Below, piece after piece: positions 14,050 to 29,150 of a stretch of 64,000 nucleotides of DNA (positions within the stretch are counted from its first letter, which is position 1; every line of letters starts with the position of its first letter). The stretch is from NCBI GenBank assembly GCA_964036665.1, contig OZ038527.1, positions 12,369,835-12,433,834 on the forward strand. The letters run 5' to 3'. This DNA comes from Gordius sp. MW1 (lineage: Eukaryota > Nematomorpha > Gordioida > Gordea > Gordiidae). Below the pieces are notes generated by a model. The model ran no database searches and was not told where the DNA came from. It worked only from the letters and a program-made list of their open reading frames with translations. Position numbers and translations under genes: made by a program.

Positions 14050-17000
14050 ATTCTATGTGAAAGAGAGTAAAAAAATATATAAAAATAAGCCAATTTGAGA
14101 ATCCTATTATCCTCGATTGACTTCCGAAAAGAGGTTTTAAGTTGCGAGAACTATCATTTTGACAAAAGACAACGTTTTATTGTTGCGATTAGTTTGTTGT
14201 ATCAAACGTGAGTGCTTAATTTTTGAAAACTGCTCTATGCAATCATGATTTCAAAGTAATAGTTTTCCGATTCTGATAAATTTTTACTTTTTATCATGGA
14301 AACAACGTCTGAAAACGACAACTTTCATCGGATGAATACGGTTGAATAAAAAAATGTGAAAAATTTTGAGGTAAAAATATTCATTTTTTTCAATTCTATG
14401 TGAAAGAGCTTGAAAAAATATATAAAAGTAAGCCGATTTGAGAATCCTATTATCCTTGATTGACTTCCGAAAAGAGGTTTTAAGCTGCGAGAACTATCAT
14501 TTTGACAAAAGACAACGTTTTATTGTTGCGATTAGTTTGTTGTATCGCAACGTGAATGCTTAATTTTTTAAAATTGCTCTATGCGATCATGATTTCATTA
14601 ATAGTTTTCTGATTCTGATAAATTTTTACTTTTTATCATGGAAACAACGTCTGAAAACGACAACATTCATCGGATGAATACGGTTGAAAGAAAAAAATGT
14701 GAAAAATTTTGAGGTAAAAATATTTATTTTTTTCGATTCTATGTGAAAGAGCTTGAAAAAATATATAAAAGTAAGCCGATTTGAGAATCCTATTATCCTC
14801 GATTGACTTCCGAAAAGAGGTTTTAAGTTGCGAGAACTATCATTTTGACAAAAGACAACGTTTTATTGTTGCGGTTAGTTTTTTGTATCAAACGTGAGTG
14901 CTTAATTTTTGAAAACTGCTCTATGCAATCATGATTTCAAAGTAATAGTTTTCTGATTCTGATAAATTTTTACTTTTTATCATGGAAACAACGTCTGAAA
15001 ACGACAACTTTCATCGGATGAATACGGTTGAAAGAAAAAAATGTGAAAAATTTTGAGGTAAAAATATTTATTTTTTTCGATTCTATGTGAAAGAGCTTGA
15101 AAAAATATATAAAAGTAAGCCGATTTGAGAATCCTATTATCCTTGATTGACTTCCGAAAAGAGGTTTTAAGCTGCGAGAACTATCATTTTGACAAAAGAA
15201 ACGGTTTATTGTTGCGATTAGTTTGTTGTATCGTAACGTGAGTGCTTAATTTTTGAAAATTGCTCTATGCGATGATGATTTCAAAGTAATAGTTTTCTGA
15301 TTCTGATAAATTTTTACTTTTTATCATGGAAACAACGTCTGAAAACGACAACTTTCATCGGATGAATACGGAAGAAAGAAAAAAATGTGAAAAATTTTGA
15401 GGTAAAAATATTTATTTTTTTCGATTCTATGTGAAAGAGCTTGAAAAAATATATAAAAGTAAGCCGATTTGAGAATCCTATTATCCTTGATTGACTTCCG
15501 AAAAGAGGTTTTAAGTTGCGAGAACTATCATTTTGACAAAAGACAACGTTTTATTGTTGCGGTTAGTTTGTTGTATCAAACGTGAGTGCTTAATTTTTGA
15601 AAACTGCTCTATGCGATCATGATTTCAAAGTAATAGTTTTCTGATTCTGATAAATTTTTACTTTTTATCATGGAAACAACGTCTGAAAACGACAACTTTC
15701 ATCGGATGAATATGGTTGAAAGAAAAAAATGTGAAAAATTTTGAGGTAAAAATATTTATTTTTTTCGATTCTATGTGAAACAGCTTGAAAAAATATATAA
15801 AAGTAAGCCAATTTGAGAATCCTATTATCCTCGATTGACTTCCGAAAAGAGGTTTTAAGTTGCGAGAATTATCATTTTGACAAAAGACAACGTTTTATTG
15901 TTGCGGTTAGTTTGTTGTATCAAACGTGAGTGCTTAATTTTTGAAAACTGCTCTATGCAATCATGATTTCAAAGTAATAGTTTTCTGATTCTGATAAATT
16001 TTTACTTTTTATCATGGAAACAACGTCTGAAAACGACAAGTTTCATCGGATGAATACGGTTGAATAAAAAAATGTGAAAAATTTTGAGGTAAAAATATTC
16101 ATTTTTTTCGATTCTATGTGAAAGAGAGTAAAAAAATATATAAAAATAAGCCAATTTGAGAATCCTATTATCCTCGATTGACTTCCGAAAAGAGGTTTTA
16201 AGTTGCGAGAACTATCATTTTGACAAAAGACAACGTTTTATTGTTGCGATTAGTTTGTTGTATCAAACGTGAGTGCTTAATTTTTGAAAACTGCTCTATG
16301 CAATCATGATTTCAAAGTAATAGTTTTCCGATTCTGATAAATTTTTACTTTTTATCATGGAAACAACGTCTGAAAACGACAACTTTCATCGGATGAATAC
16401 GGTTGAATAAAAAAATGTGAAAAATTTTGAGGTAAAAATATTCATTTTTTTCAATTCTATGTGAAAGAGCTTGAAAAAAAATATAAAAGTAAGCCGATTT
16501 GAGAATCCTATTATCCTTGATTGACTTCCGAAAAGAGGTTTTAAGCTGCGAGAACTATCATTTTGACAAAAGACAACGTTTTATTGTTGCGATTAGTTTG
16601 TTGTATCGCAACGTGAATGCTTAATTTTTTAAAATTGCTCTATGCGATCATGATTTCATTAATAGTTTTCTGATTCTGATAAATTTTTACTTTTTATCAT
16701 GGAAACAACGTCTGAAAACGACAACATTCATCGGATGAATACGGTTGAAAGAAAAAAATGTGAAAAATTTTGAGGTAAAAATATTTATTTTTTTCGATTC
16801 TATGTGAAAGAGCTTGAAAAAATATATAAAAGTAAGCCGATTTGAGAATCCTATTATCCTCGATTGACTTCCGAAAAGAGGTTTTAAGTTGCGAGAACTA
16901 TCATTTTGACAAAAGACAACGTTTTATTGTTGCGGTTAGTTTTTTGTATCAAACGTGAGTGCTTAATTTTTGAAAACTGCTCTATGCAATCATGATTTCA

Positions 17001-18180
17001 AAGTAATAGTTTTCTGATTCTGATAAATTTTTACTTTTTATCATGGAAACAACGTCTGAAAACGACAACTTTCATCGGATGAATACGGTTGAAAGAAAAA
17101 AATGTGAAAAATTTTGAGGTAAAAATATTTATTTTTTTCGATTCTATGTGAAAGAGCTTGAAAAAATATATAAAAGTAAGCCGATTTGAGAATCCTATTA
17201 TCCTTGATTGACTTCCGAAAAGAGGTTTTAAGCTGCGAGAACTATCATTTTGACAAAAGAAACGGTTTATTGTTGCGATTAGTTTGTTGTATCGTAACGT
17301 GAGTGCTTAATTTTTGAAAATTGCTCTATGCGATCATGATTTCAAAGTAATAGTTTTCTGATTCTGATAAATTTTTACTTTTTATCATGGAAACAACGTC
17401 TGAAAACGACAACTTTCATCGGATGAATACGGAAGAAAGAAAAAAATGTGAAAAATTTTGAGGTAAAAATATTTATTTTTTTCGATTCTATGTGAAAGAG
17501 CTTGAAAAAATATATAAAAGTAAGCCGATTTGAGAATCCTATTATCCTTGATTGACTTCCGAAAAGAGGTTTTAAGTTGCGAGAACTATCATTTTGACAA
17601 AAGACAACGTTTTATTGTTGCGGTTAGTTTGTTGTATCAAACGTGAGTGCTTAATTTTTGAAAACTGCTCTATGCGATCATGATTTCAAAGTAATAGTTT
17701 TCTGATTCTGATAAATTTTTACTTTTTATCATGGAAACAACGTCTGAAAACGACAACTTTCATCGGATGAATATGGTTGAAAGAAAAAAATGTGAAAAAT
17801 TTTGAGGTAAAAATATTTATTTTTTTCGATTCTATGTGAAAGAGCTTGAAAAAATATATAAAAGTAAGCCAATTTGAGAATCCTATTATCCTCGATTGAC
17901 TTCCGAAAAGAGGTTTTAAGTTGCGAGAATTATCATTTTGACAAAAGACAACGTTTTATTGTTGCGGTTAGTTTGTTGTATCAAACGTGAGTGCTTAATT
18001 TTTGAAAACTGCTCTATGCAATCATGATTTCAAAGTAATAGTTTTCTGATTCTGATAAATTTTTACTTTTTATCATGGAAACAACGTCTGAAAACGACAA
18101 GTTTCATCGGATGAATACGGTTGAATAAAAAAATGTGAAAAATTTTGAGGTAAAAATATTCATTTTTTTCGATTCTATGT
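14050..18180 (+). repeat. Hexamer higher-order repeat, 2061 bp, two copies
   Basis: Three independent rare variants recur at exactly 2061 bp: gagagtaaa at 14061 and 16122, gcggttagttttttg at 14871 and 16932, and gacaaaagaaacgg at 15191 and 17252. Left of 14.04 kb and right of 18.18 kb the correspondence breaks. Six monomers per unit. A few later point changes distinguish the copies (gcgatgatg near 15271, gaaacagc near 15778). Confidence 0.85.
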
Positions 18181-18199
18181 GAAAGAGCTTGAAAAAATA

Positions 18200-20230
18200 T
18201 ATAAAAGTAAGCTGATTTGAGAATCCTATTATCCTTGATTGACTTCCGAAAAGAGGTTTTAAGCTGCGAGAACTATCATTTTGACAAAAGACAACGTTTT
18301 ATTGTTGCGATTAGTTTGTTGTATCAAACGTGAGTGCTTAATTTTTGAAAACTGCTCTATGCAATCATGATTTCAAAGTAATAGTTTTCTGTTTCTGATA
18401 AATTTTTACTTTTTATCATGGAAACAACGTCTGAAAACGACAACTTTCATCGGATGAATATGGTTGAAAGAAAAAAATGTGAAAAATTTTGAGGTAAAAA
18501 TATTTATTTTTTTCGATTCTATGTGAAAGAGCTTGAAAAAATATATAAAAGTAAGACAATTTGAGAATCCTATTATCCTCGATTGACTTCCGAAAAGAGG
18601 TTTTAAGTTGCGAGAATTATCATTTTGACAAAAGACAACGTTTTATTGTAGCGGTTAGTTTGTTGTATCAAACGTGAGTGCTTAATTTTTGAAAACTGCT
18701 CTATGCAATCATGATTTCAAAGTAATAGTTTTCTGATTCTGATAAATTTTTACTTTTTATCATGGAAACAACGTCTGAAAACGACAAGTTTCATCGGATG
18801 AATACGGTTGAATAAAAAAATGTGAAAAATTTTGAGGTAAAAATATTCATTTTTTTCGATTCTATGTGAAAGAGCTTGAAAAAATATATAAAAGTAAGCC
18901 AATTTGAGAATCCTATTATCCTCGATTGACTTCCGAAAAGAGGGTTTAAGTTGCGAGAACTATCATTTTGACAAAAGACAACGTTTTATTGTTGCGGTTA
19001 GTTTGTTGTATCAAACGTGAGTGCTTAATTTTTGAAAACTGCTCTATGCGATCATGATTTCAAAGTAATAGTTTTCTGATTCTGATAAATTTTTACTTTT
19101 TATCATGGAAACAACGTCTGAAAACGACAACTTTCATCGGATGAATATGGTTGAAAGAAAAAAATGTGAAAAATTTTGAGGTAAAAATATTTATTTTTTT
19201 CGATTCTATGTGAAAGAGCTTGAAAAAATATATAAAAGTAAGCCAATTTGAGAATCCTATTATCCTCGATTGACTTCCGAAAAGAGGTTTTAAGTTGCGA
19301 GAATTATCATTTTGACAAAAGACAACGTTTTATAGTTGCGGTTAGTTTGTTGTATCAAACGTGAGTGCTTAATTTTTGAAAACTGCTCTATGCAATCATG
19401 ATTTCAAAGTAATAGTTTTCTGATTCTGATAAATTTTTACTTTTTATCATGGAAACAACGTCTGAAAACGACAAGTTTCATCGGATGAATACGGTTGAAT
19501 AAAAAAATGTGAAAAATTTTGAATATTCATTTTTTTCGATTCTATGTGAAAGAGCTTGAAAAAATATATAAAAGTAAGCTGATTTGAGAATCCTATTATC
19601 CTTGATTGACTTCCGAAAAGAGGTTTTAAGCTGCGAGAACTATCATTTTGACAAAAGACAACGTTTTATTGTTGCGATTAGTTTGTTGTATCAAACGTGA
19701 GTGCTTAATTTTTGAAAACTGCTCTATGCAATCATGATTTCAAAGTAATAGTTTTCTGATTCTGATAAATTTTTACTTTTTATCATGGAAACAACGTCTG
19801 AAAACGACAACTTTCATCGGATGAATATGGTTGAAAGAAAAAAATGTGAAAAATTTTGAGGTAAAAATATTTATTTTTTTCGATTCTATGTGAAAGAGCT
19901 TGAAAAAATATATAAAAGTAAGCCAATTTGAGAATCCTATTATCCTCGATTGTCTTCCGAAAAGAGGTTTTAAGTTGCGAGAATTATCATTTTGACAAAA
20001 GACAACGTTTTATTGTAGCGGTTAGTTTGTTGTATCAAACGTGAGTGCTTAATTTTTGAAAACTGCTCTATGCAATCATGATTTCAAAGTAATAGTTTTC
20101 TGATTCTGATAAATTTTTACTTTTTATCATGGAAACAACGTCTGAAAACGACAAGTTTCATAGAATGAATACGGTTGAATAAAAAAATGTGAAAAATTTT
20201 GAGGTAAAAATATTCATTTTTTTCGATTCT
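18200..20230 (+). repeat. Tetramer higher-order repeat, 1367 bp, about 1.5 copies
   Basis: gctgatttgag at 18211 and 19578 and gtagcggttag at 18648 and 20015 are both 1367 bp apart. The spacing is about 8 bp below the usual tetramer because of a small deletion in the ggtaaaaat stretch near 19520. Confidence 0.7.
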
Positions 20231-21359
20231 ATGTGAAAGAGCTTGAAAAAATATATAAAAGTAAGCCGATTTGAGAATCCTATTATCCTTGATTGACTTC
20301 CGAAAAGAGGTTTTAAGCTGCGAGAACTATCATTTTGACAAAAGACAACGTTTTATTGTTGCGATTAGTTTGTTGTATCAAACGTGAGTGCTTAATTTTT
20401 AAAAACTGCTCTATGCAATCATGATTTCAAAGTAATAGTTTTCTGATTCTGATAAGTTTTTACTTTTTATCATGGAAACAACGTCTGAAAACGACAACTT
20501 TCATCGGATGAATACAGTTGAAAGAAAAAAATGTGAAAAATTTTGAGGTAAAAATATTTATTTTTTTCGATTCTATGTAAAAGAGCTTGAAAAAATATAT
20601 AAAAGTAAGCCGATTTGAGAATCCTATTATCCTTGATTGACTTCCGAAAAGAGGTTTTAAGCTGCGAGAACTATCATTTTGACAAAAGACAACGTTTTAT
20701 TGTTGCGATTAGTTTGTTGTATCGTAACGTGAGTGCTTAATTTTTGAAAATTGCTCTATGCGATCATGATTTCAAAGTAATAGTTTTCTGATTCTGATAA
20801 ATTTTTACTTTTTATCATGGAAACAACGTCTGAAAACGACAACATTCATCGGATGAATACGGTTGAAAGAAAAAAATGTGAAAAATTTTGAGGTAAAAAT
20901 ATTTATTTTTTTCGATTCTATGTGAAAGAGCTTGAAAAAATATATAAAAGTAAGCCGATTTGAGAATCCTATTATCCTCGATTGACTTCCGAAAAGAGGT
21001 TTTAAGCTGCGAGAACTATCATTTTGACAAAAGACAACGTTTTATTGTTGCGATTAGTTTGTTGTATCGCAACGTGAGTGCTTAATTTTTGAAAATTGCT
21101 CCATGCGATCATGATTTCAAAGTAATAGTTTTCTTATTCTGATAAATTTTTACTTTTTATCATGGAAACAACGTCTGAAAACGACAACTTTCATCGGATG
21201 AATACGGTTGAATAAAAAAATGTGAAAAATTTTGAGGTAAAAATATTCTTTTTTTTCGATTCTATGTGAAAGAGCGTAAAAAAATATATAAAAATAAGCC
21301 AATTTGAGAATACTATTATCCTGGATTGACTTCCGAAAAGAGGTTTTAAGCTGCGAGAA

Positions 21360-24300
21360 CTATCATTTTGACAGAAGACAACGTTTTATTGTTGCGATTA
21401 GTTTGTTGTATCGTAACGTGAGTGCTTAATTTTTGAAAATTGCTCTATGCGATCATGATTTCAAAGTAATAGTTTTCTGATTCTGATATATTTTTACTTT
21501 TTATCATGGAAACAACGTCTGAAAACGACAACTTTCATCGGATGAATACGGTAGAAAGAAAAAAATGTGAAAAATTTTGAGGTAAAAATATTCATTTTTT
21601 TCGATTCTATGTGAAAGAGCGTAAAAAAATATATAAAAATAAGCCAATTTGAGAATACTATTATCCTGGATTGACTTCCGAAAAGAGGTTTTAAGCTGCG
21701 AGAACTATCATTTTGACAAAAGACAACGTTTTATTGTTGCGATTAGTTTGTTGTATCGTAACGTGAGTGCTTAATTTTTGAAAATTGCTCTATGCGATCA
21801 TGATTTCAAAGGAATAGTTTTCTGATTCTGATAAATTTTTACTTTTTATCATGGAAACAACGTCTGAAAACGACAACTTTCATCGGATGAATACAGTTGA
21901 AAGAAAAAAATGTGAAAAATTTTGAGGTAAAAATATTAATTTTTTTCGATTCTATGTAAAAGAGCTTGAAAAAATATATAAAAGTAAGCCGATTTGAGAA
22001 TCCTATTATCCTCGATTGACTTCCGAAAAGAGGTTTTAAGCTGCGAGAACTATCATTTTGACAAAAGACAACGTTTTATTGTTGCGATTAGTTTGTTGTA
22101 TCGTAACGTGAGTGCTTAATTTTTGAAAATTGCTCTATGCGATCATGATTTCAAAGTAATAGTTTTCTGATTCTGATAAATTTTTACTTTTTATCATGGA
22201 AACAACGTCTGAAAACGACAACTTTCATCGGATGAATACGGTTGAATAAAAAAATGTGAAAAATTTTGAGGTAAAAATATTTATTTTTTTCGATTCTATG
22301 TGAAAGAGCTTGAAAAAACATATAAAAGTAAGCTGATTTGAGAATCCTATTATCCTTGATTGACTTCCGAAAAGAGGTTTTAAGCTGCGAGAACTATCAT
22401 TTTGACAAAAGACAACGTTTTATTGTTGCGATTAGTTTGTTGTATCAAACGTGAGTGCTTAATTTTTGAAAACTGCTCTATGCAATCATGATTTCAAAGT
22501 AATAGTTTTCTGATTCTGATAAATTTTTACTTTTTATCATGGAAACAACGTCTGAAAACGACAACTTTCATCGGATGAATATGGTTGAAAGAAAAAAATG
22601 TGAAAAATTTTGAGGTAAAAATATTTATTTTTTTCGATTCTATGTGAAAGAGCTTAAAAAAATATATAAAAGTAAGCCAATTTGAGAATCCTATTATCCT
22701 CGATTGACTTCCGAAAAGAGGTTTTAAGCTGCGAGAACTATCATTTTGACAAAAGACAACGTTTTATTGTTGCGATTAGTTTGTTGTATCGTAACGTGAG
22801 TGCTTAATTTTTGAAAATTGCTCTATGCGATCATGATTTCAAAGTAATAGTTTTCTGATTCTGATATATTTTTACTTTTTATCATGGAAACAACGTCTGA
22901 AAACGACAACTTTCATCGGATGAATACGGTAGAAAGAAAAAAATGTGAAAAATTTTGAGGTAAAAATATTCATTTTTTTCGATTCTATGTGAAAGAGCGT
23001 AAAAAAATATATAAAAATAAGCCAATTTGAGAATACTATTATCCTGGATTGACTTCCGAAAAGAGGTTTTAAGCTGCGAGAACTATCATTTTGACAAAAG
23101 ACAACGTTTTATTGTTGCGATTAGTTTGTTGTATCGTAACGTGAGTGCTTAATTTTTGAAAATTGCTCTATGCGATCATGATTTCAAAGGAATAGTTTTC
23201 TGATTCTGATAAATTTTTACTTTTTATCATGGAAACAACGTCTGAAAACGACAACTTTCATCGGATGAATACAGTTGAAAGAAAAAAATGTGAAAAATTT
23301 TGAGGTAAAAATATTAATTTTTTTCGATTCTATGTAAAAGAGCTTGAAAAAATATATAAAAGTAAGCCGATTTGAGAATCCTATTATCCTCGATTGACTT
23401 CCGAAAAGAGGTTTTAAGCTGCGAGAACTATCATTTTGACAAAAGACAACGTTTTATTGTTGCGATTAGTTTGTTGTATCGTAACGTGAGTGCTTAATTT
23501 TTGAAAATTGCTCTATGCGATCATGATTTCAAAGTAATAGTTTTCTGATTCTAATAAATTTTTACTTTTTATCATGGAAACAACGTCTGAAAACGACAAC
23601 TTTCATCGGATGAATACGGTTGAATAAAAAAATGTGAAAAATTTTGAGGTAAAAATATTTGTTTTTTTCGATTCTATGTGAAAGAGCTTGAAAAAACATA
23701 TAAAAGTAAGCTGATTTGAGAATCCTATTATCCTTGATTGACTTCCGAAAAGAGGTTTTAAGCTGCGAGAACTATCATTTTGACAAAAGACAACGTTTTA
23801 TTGTTGCGATTAGTTTGTTGTATCAAACGTGAGTGCTTAATTTTTGAAAACTGCTCTATGCAATCATGATTTCAAAGTAATAGTTTTCTGATTCTGATAA
23901 ATTTTTACTTTTTATCATGGAAACAACGTCTGAAAACGACAACTTTCATCGGATGAATATGGTTGAAAGAAAAAAATGTGAAAAATTTTGAGGTAAAAAT
24001 ATTTATTTTTTTCGATTCTATGTGAAAGAGCTTAAAAAAATATATAAAAGTAAGCCAATTTGAGAATCCTATTATCCTCGATTGACTTCCGAAAAGAGGT
24101 TTTAAGCTGCGAGAACTATCATTTTGACAAAAGACAACGTTTTATTGTTGCGATTAGTTTGTTGTATCGTAACGTGAGTGCTTAATTTTTGAAAATTGCT
24201 CTATGCGATCATGATTTCAAAGTAATAGTTTTCTGATTCTGATATATTTTTACTTTTTATCATGGAAACAACGTCTGAAAACGACAACTTTCATCGGATG

Positions 24301-25060
24301 AATACGGTAGAAAGAAAAAAATGTGAAAAATTTTGAGGTAAAAATATTCATTTTTTTCGATTCTATTTGAAAGAGCGTAAAAAAATATATAAAAATAAGC
24401 CAATTTGAGAATACTATTATCCTGGATTGACTTCCGAAAAGAGGTTTTAAGCTGCGAGAACTATCATTTTGACAAAAGACAACGTTTTATTGTTGCGATT
24501 AGTTTGTTGTATCGTAACGTGAGTGCTTAATTTTTGAAAATTGCTCTATGCGATCATGATTTCAAAGGAATAGTTTTCTGATTCTGATAAATTTTTACTT
24601 TTTATCATGGAAACAACGTCTGAAAACGACAACTTTCATCGGATGAATACAGTTGAAAGAAAAAAATGTGAAAAATTTTGAGGTAAAAATATTAATTTTT
24701 TTCGATTCTATGTAAAAGAGCTTGAAAAAATATATAAAAGTAAGCCGATTTGAGAATACTATTATCCTCGATTGACTTCCGAAAAGAGGTTTTAAGCTGC
24801 GAGAACTATCATTTTGACAAAAGACAACGTTTTATTGTTGCGATTAGTTTGTTGTATCGTAACGTGAGTGCTTAATTTTTGAAAATTGCTCTATGCGATC
24901 ATGATTTCAAAGTAATAGTTTTCTGATTCTGATAAATTTTTACTTTTTATCATGGAAACAACGTCTGAAAACGACAACTTTCATCGGATGAATACGGTTG
25001 AATAAAAAAATGTGAAAAATTTTGAGGTAAAAATATTTATTTTTTTCGATTCTATGTGAA
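21360..25060 (+). repeat. Tetramer higher-order repeat, 1378 bp, about 2.7 copies
   Basis: The variant aaaggaatag recurs at 21811, 23189 and 24567, each 1378 bp apart. The accompanying gatatattttt, acagttgaaag and gagcgtaaa states keep the same phase, and gaaaaaaca at 22311 and 23689 repeats the spacing. The block is dominated by class-C monomers with one B monomer per unit. It is the core of the larger 5.13/3.75-kb duplication. Confidence 0.85.
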
Positions 25061-25365
25061 AGAGCTTGAAAAAATATATAAAAGTAAGCCGATTTGAGAA
25101 TCCTATTATCCTCGATTGACTTCCGAAAAGAGGTTGTAAGTTGAGAACTATCATTTTGACAAAAGACAACGTTTTATTGTTGCGGTTAGTTTGTTGTATC
25201 AAACGTGAGTGCTTAATTTTTGAAAACTGCTCTATGCAATCATGATTTCAAAGTAATAGTTTTCTGATTCTGATAAATTTTTACTTTTTATCATGGAAAC
25301 AACGTCTGAAAACGACAACTTTCATCGGATGAATATGGTTGAAAGAAAAAAATGTGAAAAATTTT

Positions 25366-25400
25366 GAAATAAAAATATTTATATATAAAAGTAAGCCGAT
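25366..25400 (+). other. 35-bp internal deletion in a monomer (first copy)
   Basis: The usual stretch from the T-run through cgattctatgtgaaagagc to the A-run is missing, leaving aaatatttatatataaaag across about 25381. Short AT-rich matches flank the missing part, consistent with slippage. The TATA-like box is retained. The same allele is found at 29131, inherited through the 3750-bp duplication. Confidence 0.8.
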
Positions 25401-28400
25401 TTGAGAATCCTATTATCCTCGATTGACTTCCGAAAAGAGGTTTTAAGTTGCGAGAACTATCATTTTGACAAAAGACAACGTTTTATTGTTGCGGTTAGTT
25501 TGTTGTATCAAACGTGAGTGCTTAATTTTTGAAAACTGCTCTATGCAATCATGATTTCAAAGTAATAGTTTTCTGATTCTGATAAATTTTTACTTTTTAT
25601 CATGGAAACAACGTCTGAAAACGACAAATTTCATCGGATGAATATGGTTGAAAGAAAAAAATGTGAAAAATTTTGAGATAAAAATATTCATTTTTTCGAT
25701 TCTATGTGAAAGAGCGTAAAAAAATATATAAAAATAAGCCAATTTGAGAATCCTATTATCCTCGATTGACTTCCGAAAAGAGGTTTTAAGTTGCGAGAAC
25801 TATCATTTTGACAAAAGACAACGTTTTATTGTTGCGATTAGTTTGTTGTATCAAACGTGAGTGCTTAATTTTTGAAAACTGCTCTATGCAATCATGATTT
25901 CAAAGTAATAGTTTTCTGATTCTGATAAATTTTTACTTTTTATCATGGAAACAACGTCTGAAAACGACAACATTCATCGGATGAATACGGTTGAAAGAAA
26001 AAAATGTGAAAAATTTTGAGGTAAAAATATTTATTTTTTTCGATTCTATGTGAAAGAGCTTGAAAAAATATATAAAAGTAAGCCGATTTGAGAATCCTAT
26101 TATCCTCGATTGACTTCCGAAAAGAGGTTTTAAGCTGCGAGAACTATCATTTTGACAAAAGACAACGTTTTATTGTTGCGATTAGTTTGTTGTATCGCAA
26201 CGTGAGTGCTTAATTTTTGAAAATTGCTCCATGCGATCATGATTTCAAAGTAATAGTTTTCTTATTCTGATAAATTTTTACTTTTTATCATGGAAACAAC
26301 GTCTGAAAACGACAACTTTCATCGGATGAATACGGTTGAATAAAAAAATGTGAAAAATTTTGAGGTAAAAATATTCTTTTTTTTCGATTCTATGTGAGAG
26401 AGCGTAAAAAAATATATAAAAATAAGCCAATTTGAGAATACTATTATCCTGGATTGACTTCCGAAAAGAGGTTTTAAGCTGCGAGAACTATCATTTTGAC
26501 AAAAGACAACGTTTTATTGTTGCGATTAGTTTGTTGTATCGTAACGTGAGTGCTTAATTTTTGAAAATTGCTCTATGCGATCATGATTTCAAAGTAATAG
26601 TTTTCTGATTCTGATATATTTTTACTTTTTATCATGGAAACAACGTCTGAAAACGACAACTTTCATCGGATGAATACGGTAGAAAGAAAAAAATGTGAAA
26701 AATTTTGAGGTAAAAATATTCATTTTTTTCGATTCTATGTGAAAGAGCGTAAAAAAATATATAAAAATAAGCCAATTTGAGAATACTATTATCCTGGATT
26801 GACTTCCGAAAAGAGGTTTTAAGCTGCGAGAACTATCATTTTGACAAAAGACAACGTTTTATTGTTGCGATTAGTTTGTTGTATCGTAACGTGAGTGCTT
26901 AATTTTTGAAAATTGCTCTATGCGATCATGATTTCAAAGGAATAGTTTTCTTATTCTGATAAATTTTTACTTTTTATCATGGAAACAACGTCTGAAAACG
27001 ACAACTTTCATCGGATGAATACAGTTGAAAGAAAAAAATGTGAAAAATTTTGAGGTAAAAATATTAATTTTTTTCGATTCTATGTAAAAGAGCTTGAAAA
27101 AATATATAAAAGTAAGCCGATTTGAGAATCCTATTATCCTCGATTGACTTCCGAAAAGAGGTTTTAAGCTGCGAGAACTATCATTTTGACAAAAGACAAC
27201 GTTTTATTGTTGCGATTAGTTTGTTGTATCGTAACGTGAGTGCTTAATTTTTGAAAATTGCTCTATGCGATCATGATTTCAAAGTAATAGTTTTCTGATT
27301 CTGATAAATTTTTACTTTTTATCATGGAAACAACGTCTGAAAACGACAACTTTCATCGGATGAATACGGTTGAATAAAAAAATGTGAAAAATTTTGAGGT
27401 AAAAATATTTATTTTTTTCGATTCTATGTGAAAGAGCTTGAAAAAATATATAAAAGTAAGCTGATTTGAGAATCCTATTATCCTTGATTGACTTCCGAAA
27501 AGAGGTTTTAAGCTGCGAGAACTATCATTTTGACAAAAGACAACGTTTTATTGTTGCGATTAGTTTGTTGTATCAAACGTGAGTGCTTAATTTTTGAAAA
27601 CTGCTCTATGCAATCATGATTTCAAAGTAATAGTTTTCTGATTCTGATAAATTTTTACTTTTTATCATGGAAACAACGTCTGAAAACGACAACTTTCATC
27701 GGATGAATATGGTTGAAAGAAAAAAATGTGAAAAATTTTGAGGTAAAAATATTTATTTTTTTCGATTCTATGTGAAAGAGCTTAAAAAAATATATAAAAG
27801 TAAGCCAATTTGAGAATCCTATTATCCTCGATTGACTTCCGAAAAGAGGTTTTAAGCTGCGAGAACTATCATTTTGACAAAAGACAACGTTTTATTGTTG
27901 CGATTAGTTTGTTGTATCGTAACGTGAGTGCTTAATTTTTGAAAATTGCTCTATGCGATCATGATTTCAAAGTAATAGTTTTCTGATTCTGATATATTTT
28001 TACTTTTTATCATGGAAACAACGTCTGAAAACGACAACTTTCATCGGATGAATACGGTAGAAAGAAAAAAATGTGAAAAATTTTGAGGTAAAAATATTCA
28101 TTTTTTTCGATTCTATTTGAAAGAGCGTAAAAAAATATATAAAAATAAGCCAATTTGAGAATACTATTATCCTGGATTGACTTCCGAAAAGAGGTTTTAA
28201 GCTGCGAGAACTATCATTTTGACAAAAGACAACGTTTTATTGTTGCGATTAGTTTGTTGTATCGTAACGTGAGTGCTTAATTTTTGAAAATTGCTCTATG
28301 CGATCATGATTTCAAAGGAATAGTTTTCTGATTCTGATAAATTTTTACTTTTTATCATGGAAACAACGTCTGAAAACGACAACTTTCATCGGATGAATAC

Positions 28401-29115
28401 AGTTGAAAGAAAAAAATGTGAAAAATTTTGAGGTAAAAATATTAATTTTTTTCGATTCTATGTAAAAGAGCTTGAAAAAATATATAAAAGTAAGCCGATT
28501 TGAGAATACTATTATCCTCGATTGACTTCCGAAAAGAGGTTTTAAGCTGCGAGAACTATCATTTTGACAAAAGACAACGTTTTATTGTTGCGATTAGTTT
28601 GTTGTATCGTAACGTGAGTGCTTAATTTTTGAAAATTGCTCTATGCGATCATGATTTCAAAGTAATAGTTTTCTGATTCTGATAAATTTTTACTTTTTAT
28701 CATGGAAACAACGTCTGAAAACGACAACTTTCATCGGATGAATACGGTTGAATAAAAAAATGTGAAAAATTTTGAGGTAAAAATATTTATTTTTTTCGAT
28801 TCTATGTGAAAGAGCTTGAAAAAATATATAAAAGTAAGCCGATTTGAGAATCCTATTATCCTCGATTGACTTCCGAAAAGAGGTTGTAAGTTGAGAACTA
28901 TCATTTTGACAAAAGACAACGTTTTATTGTTGCGGTTAGTTTGTTGTATCAAACGTGAGTGCTTAATTTTTGAAAACTGCTCTATGCAATCATGATTTCA
29001 AAGTAATAGTTTTCTGATTCTGATAAATTTTTACTTTTTATCATGGAAACAACGTCTGAAAACGACAACTTTCATCGGATGAATATGGTTGAAAGAAAAA
29101 AATGTGAAAAATTTT

Positions 29116-29150
29116 GAAATAAAAATATTTATATATAAAAGTAAGCCGAT
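29116..29150 (+). other. 35-bp internal deletion in a monomer (second copy)
   Basis: Same junction as at 25381, exactly 3750 bp downstream, with the same preceding gaaataaaaat variant. It serves as a rare-event marker that the two segments are copies of each other. Confidence 0.8.
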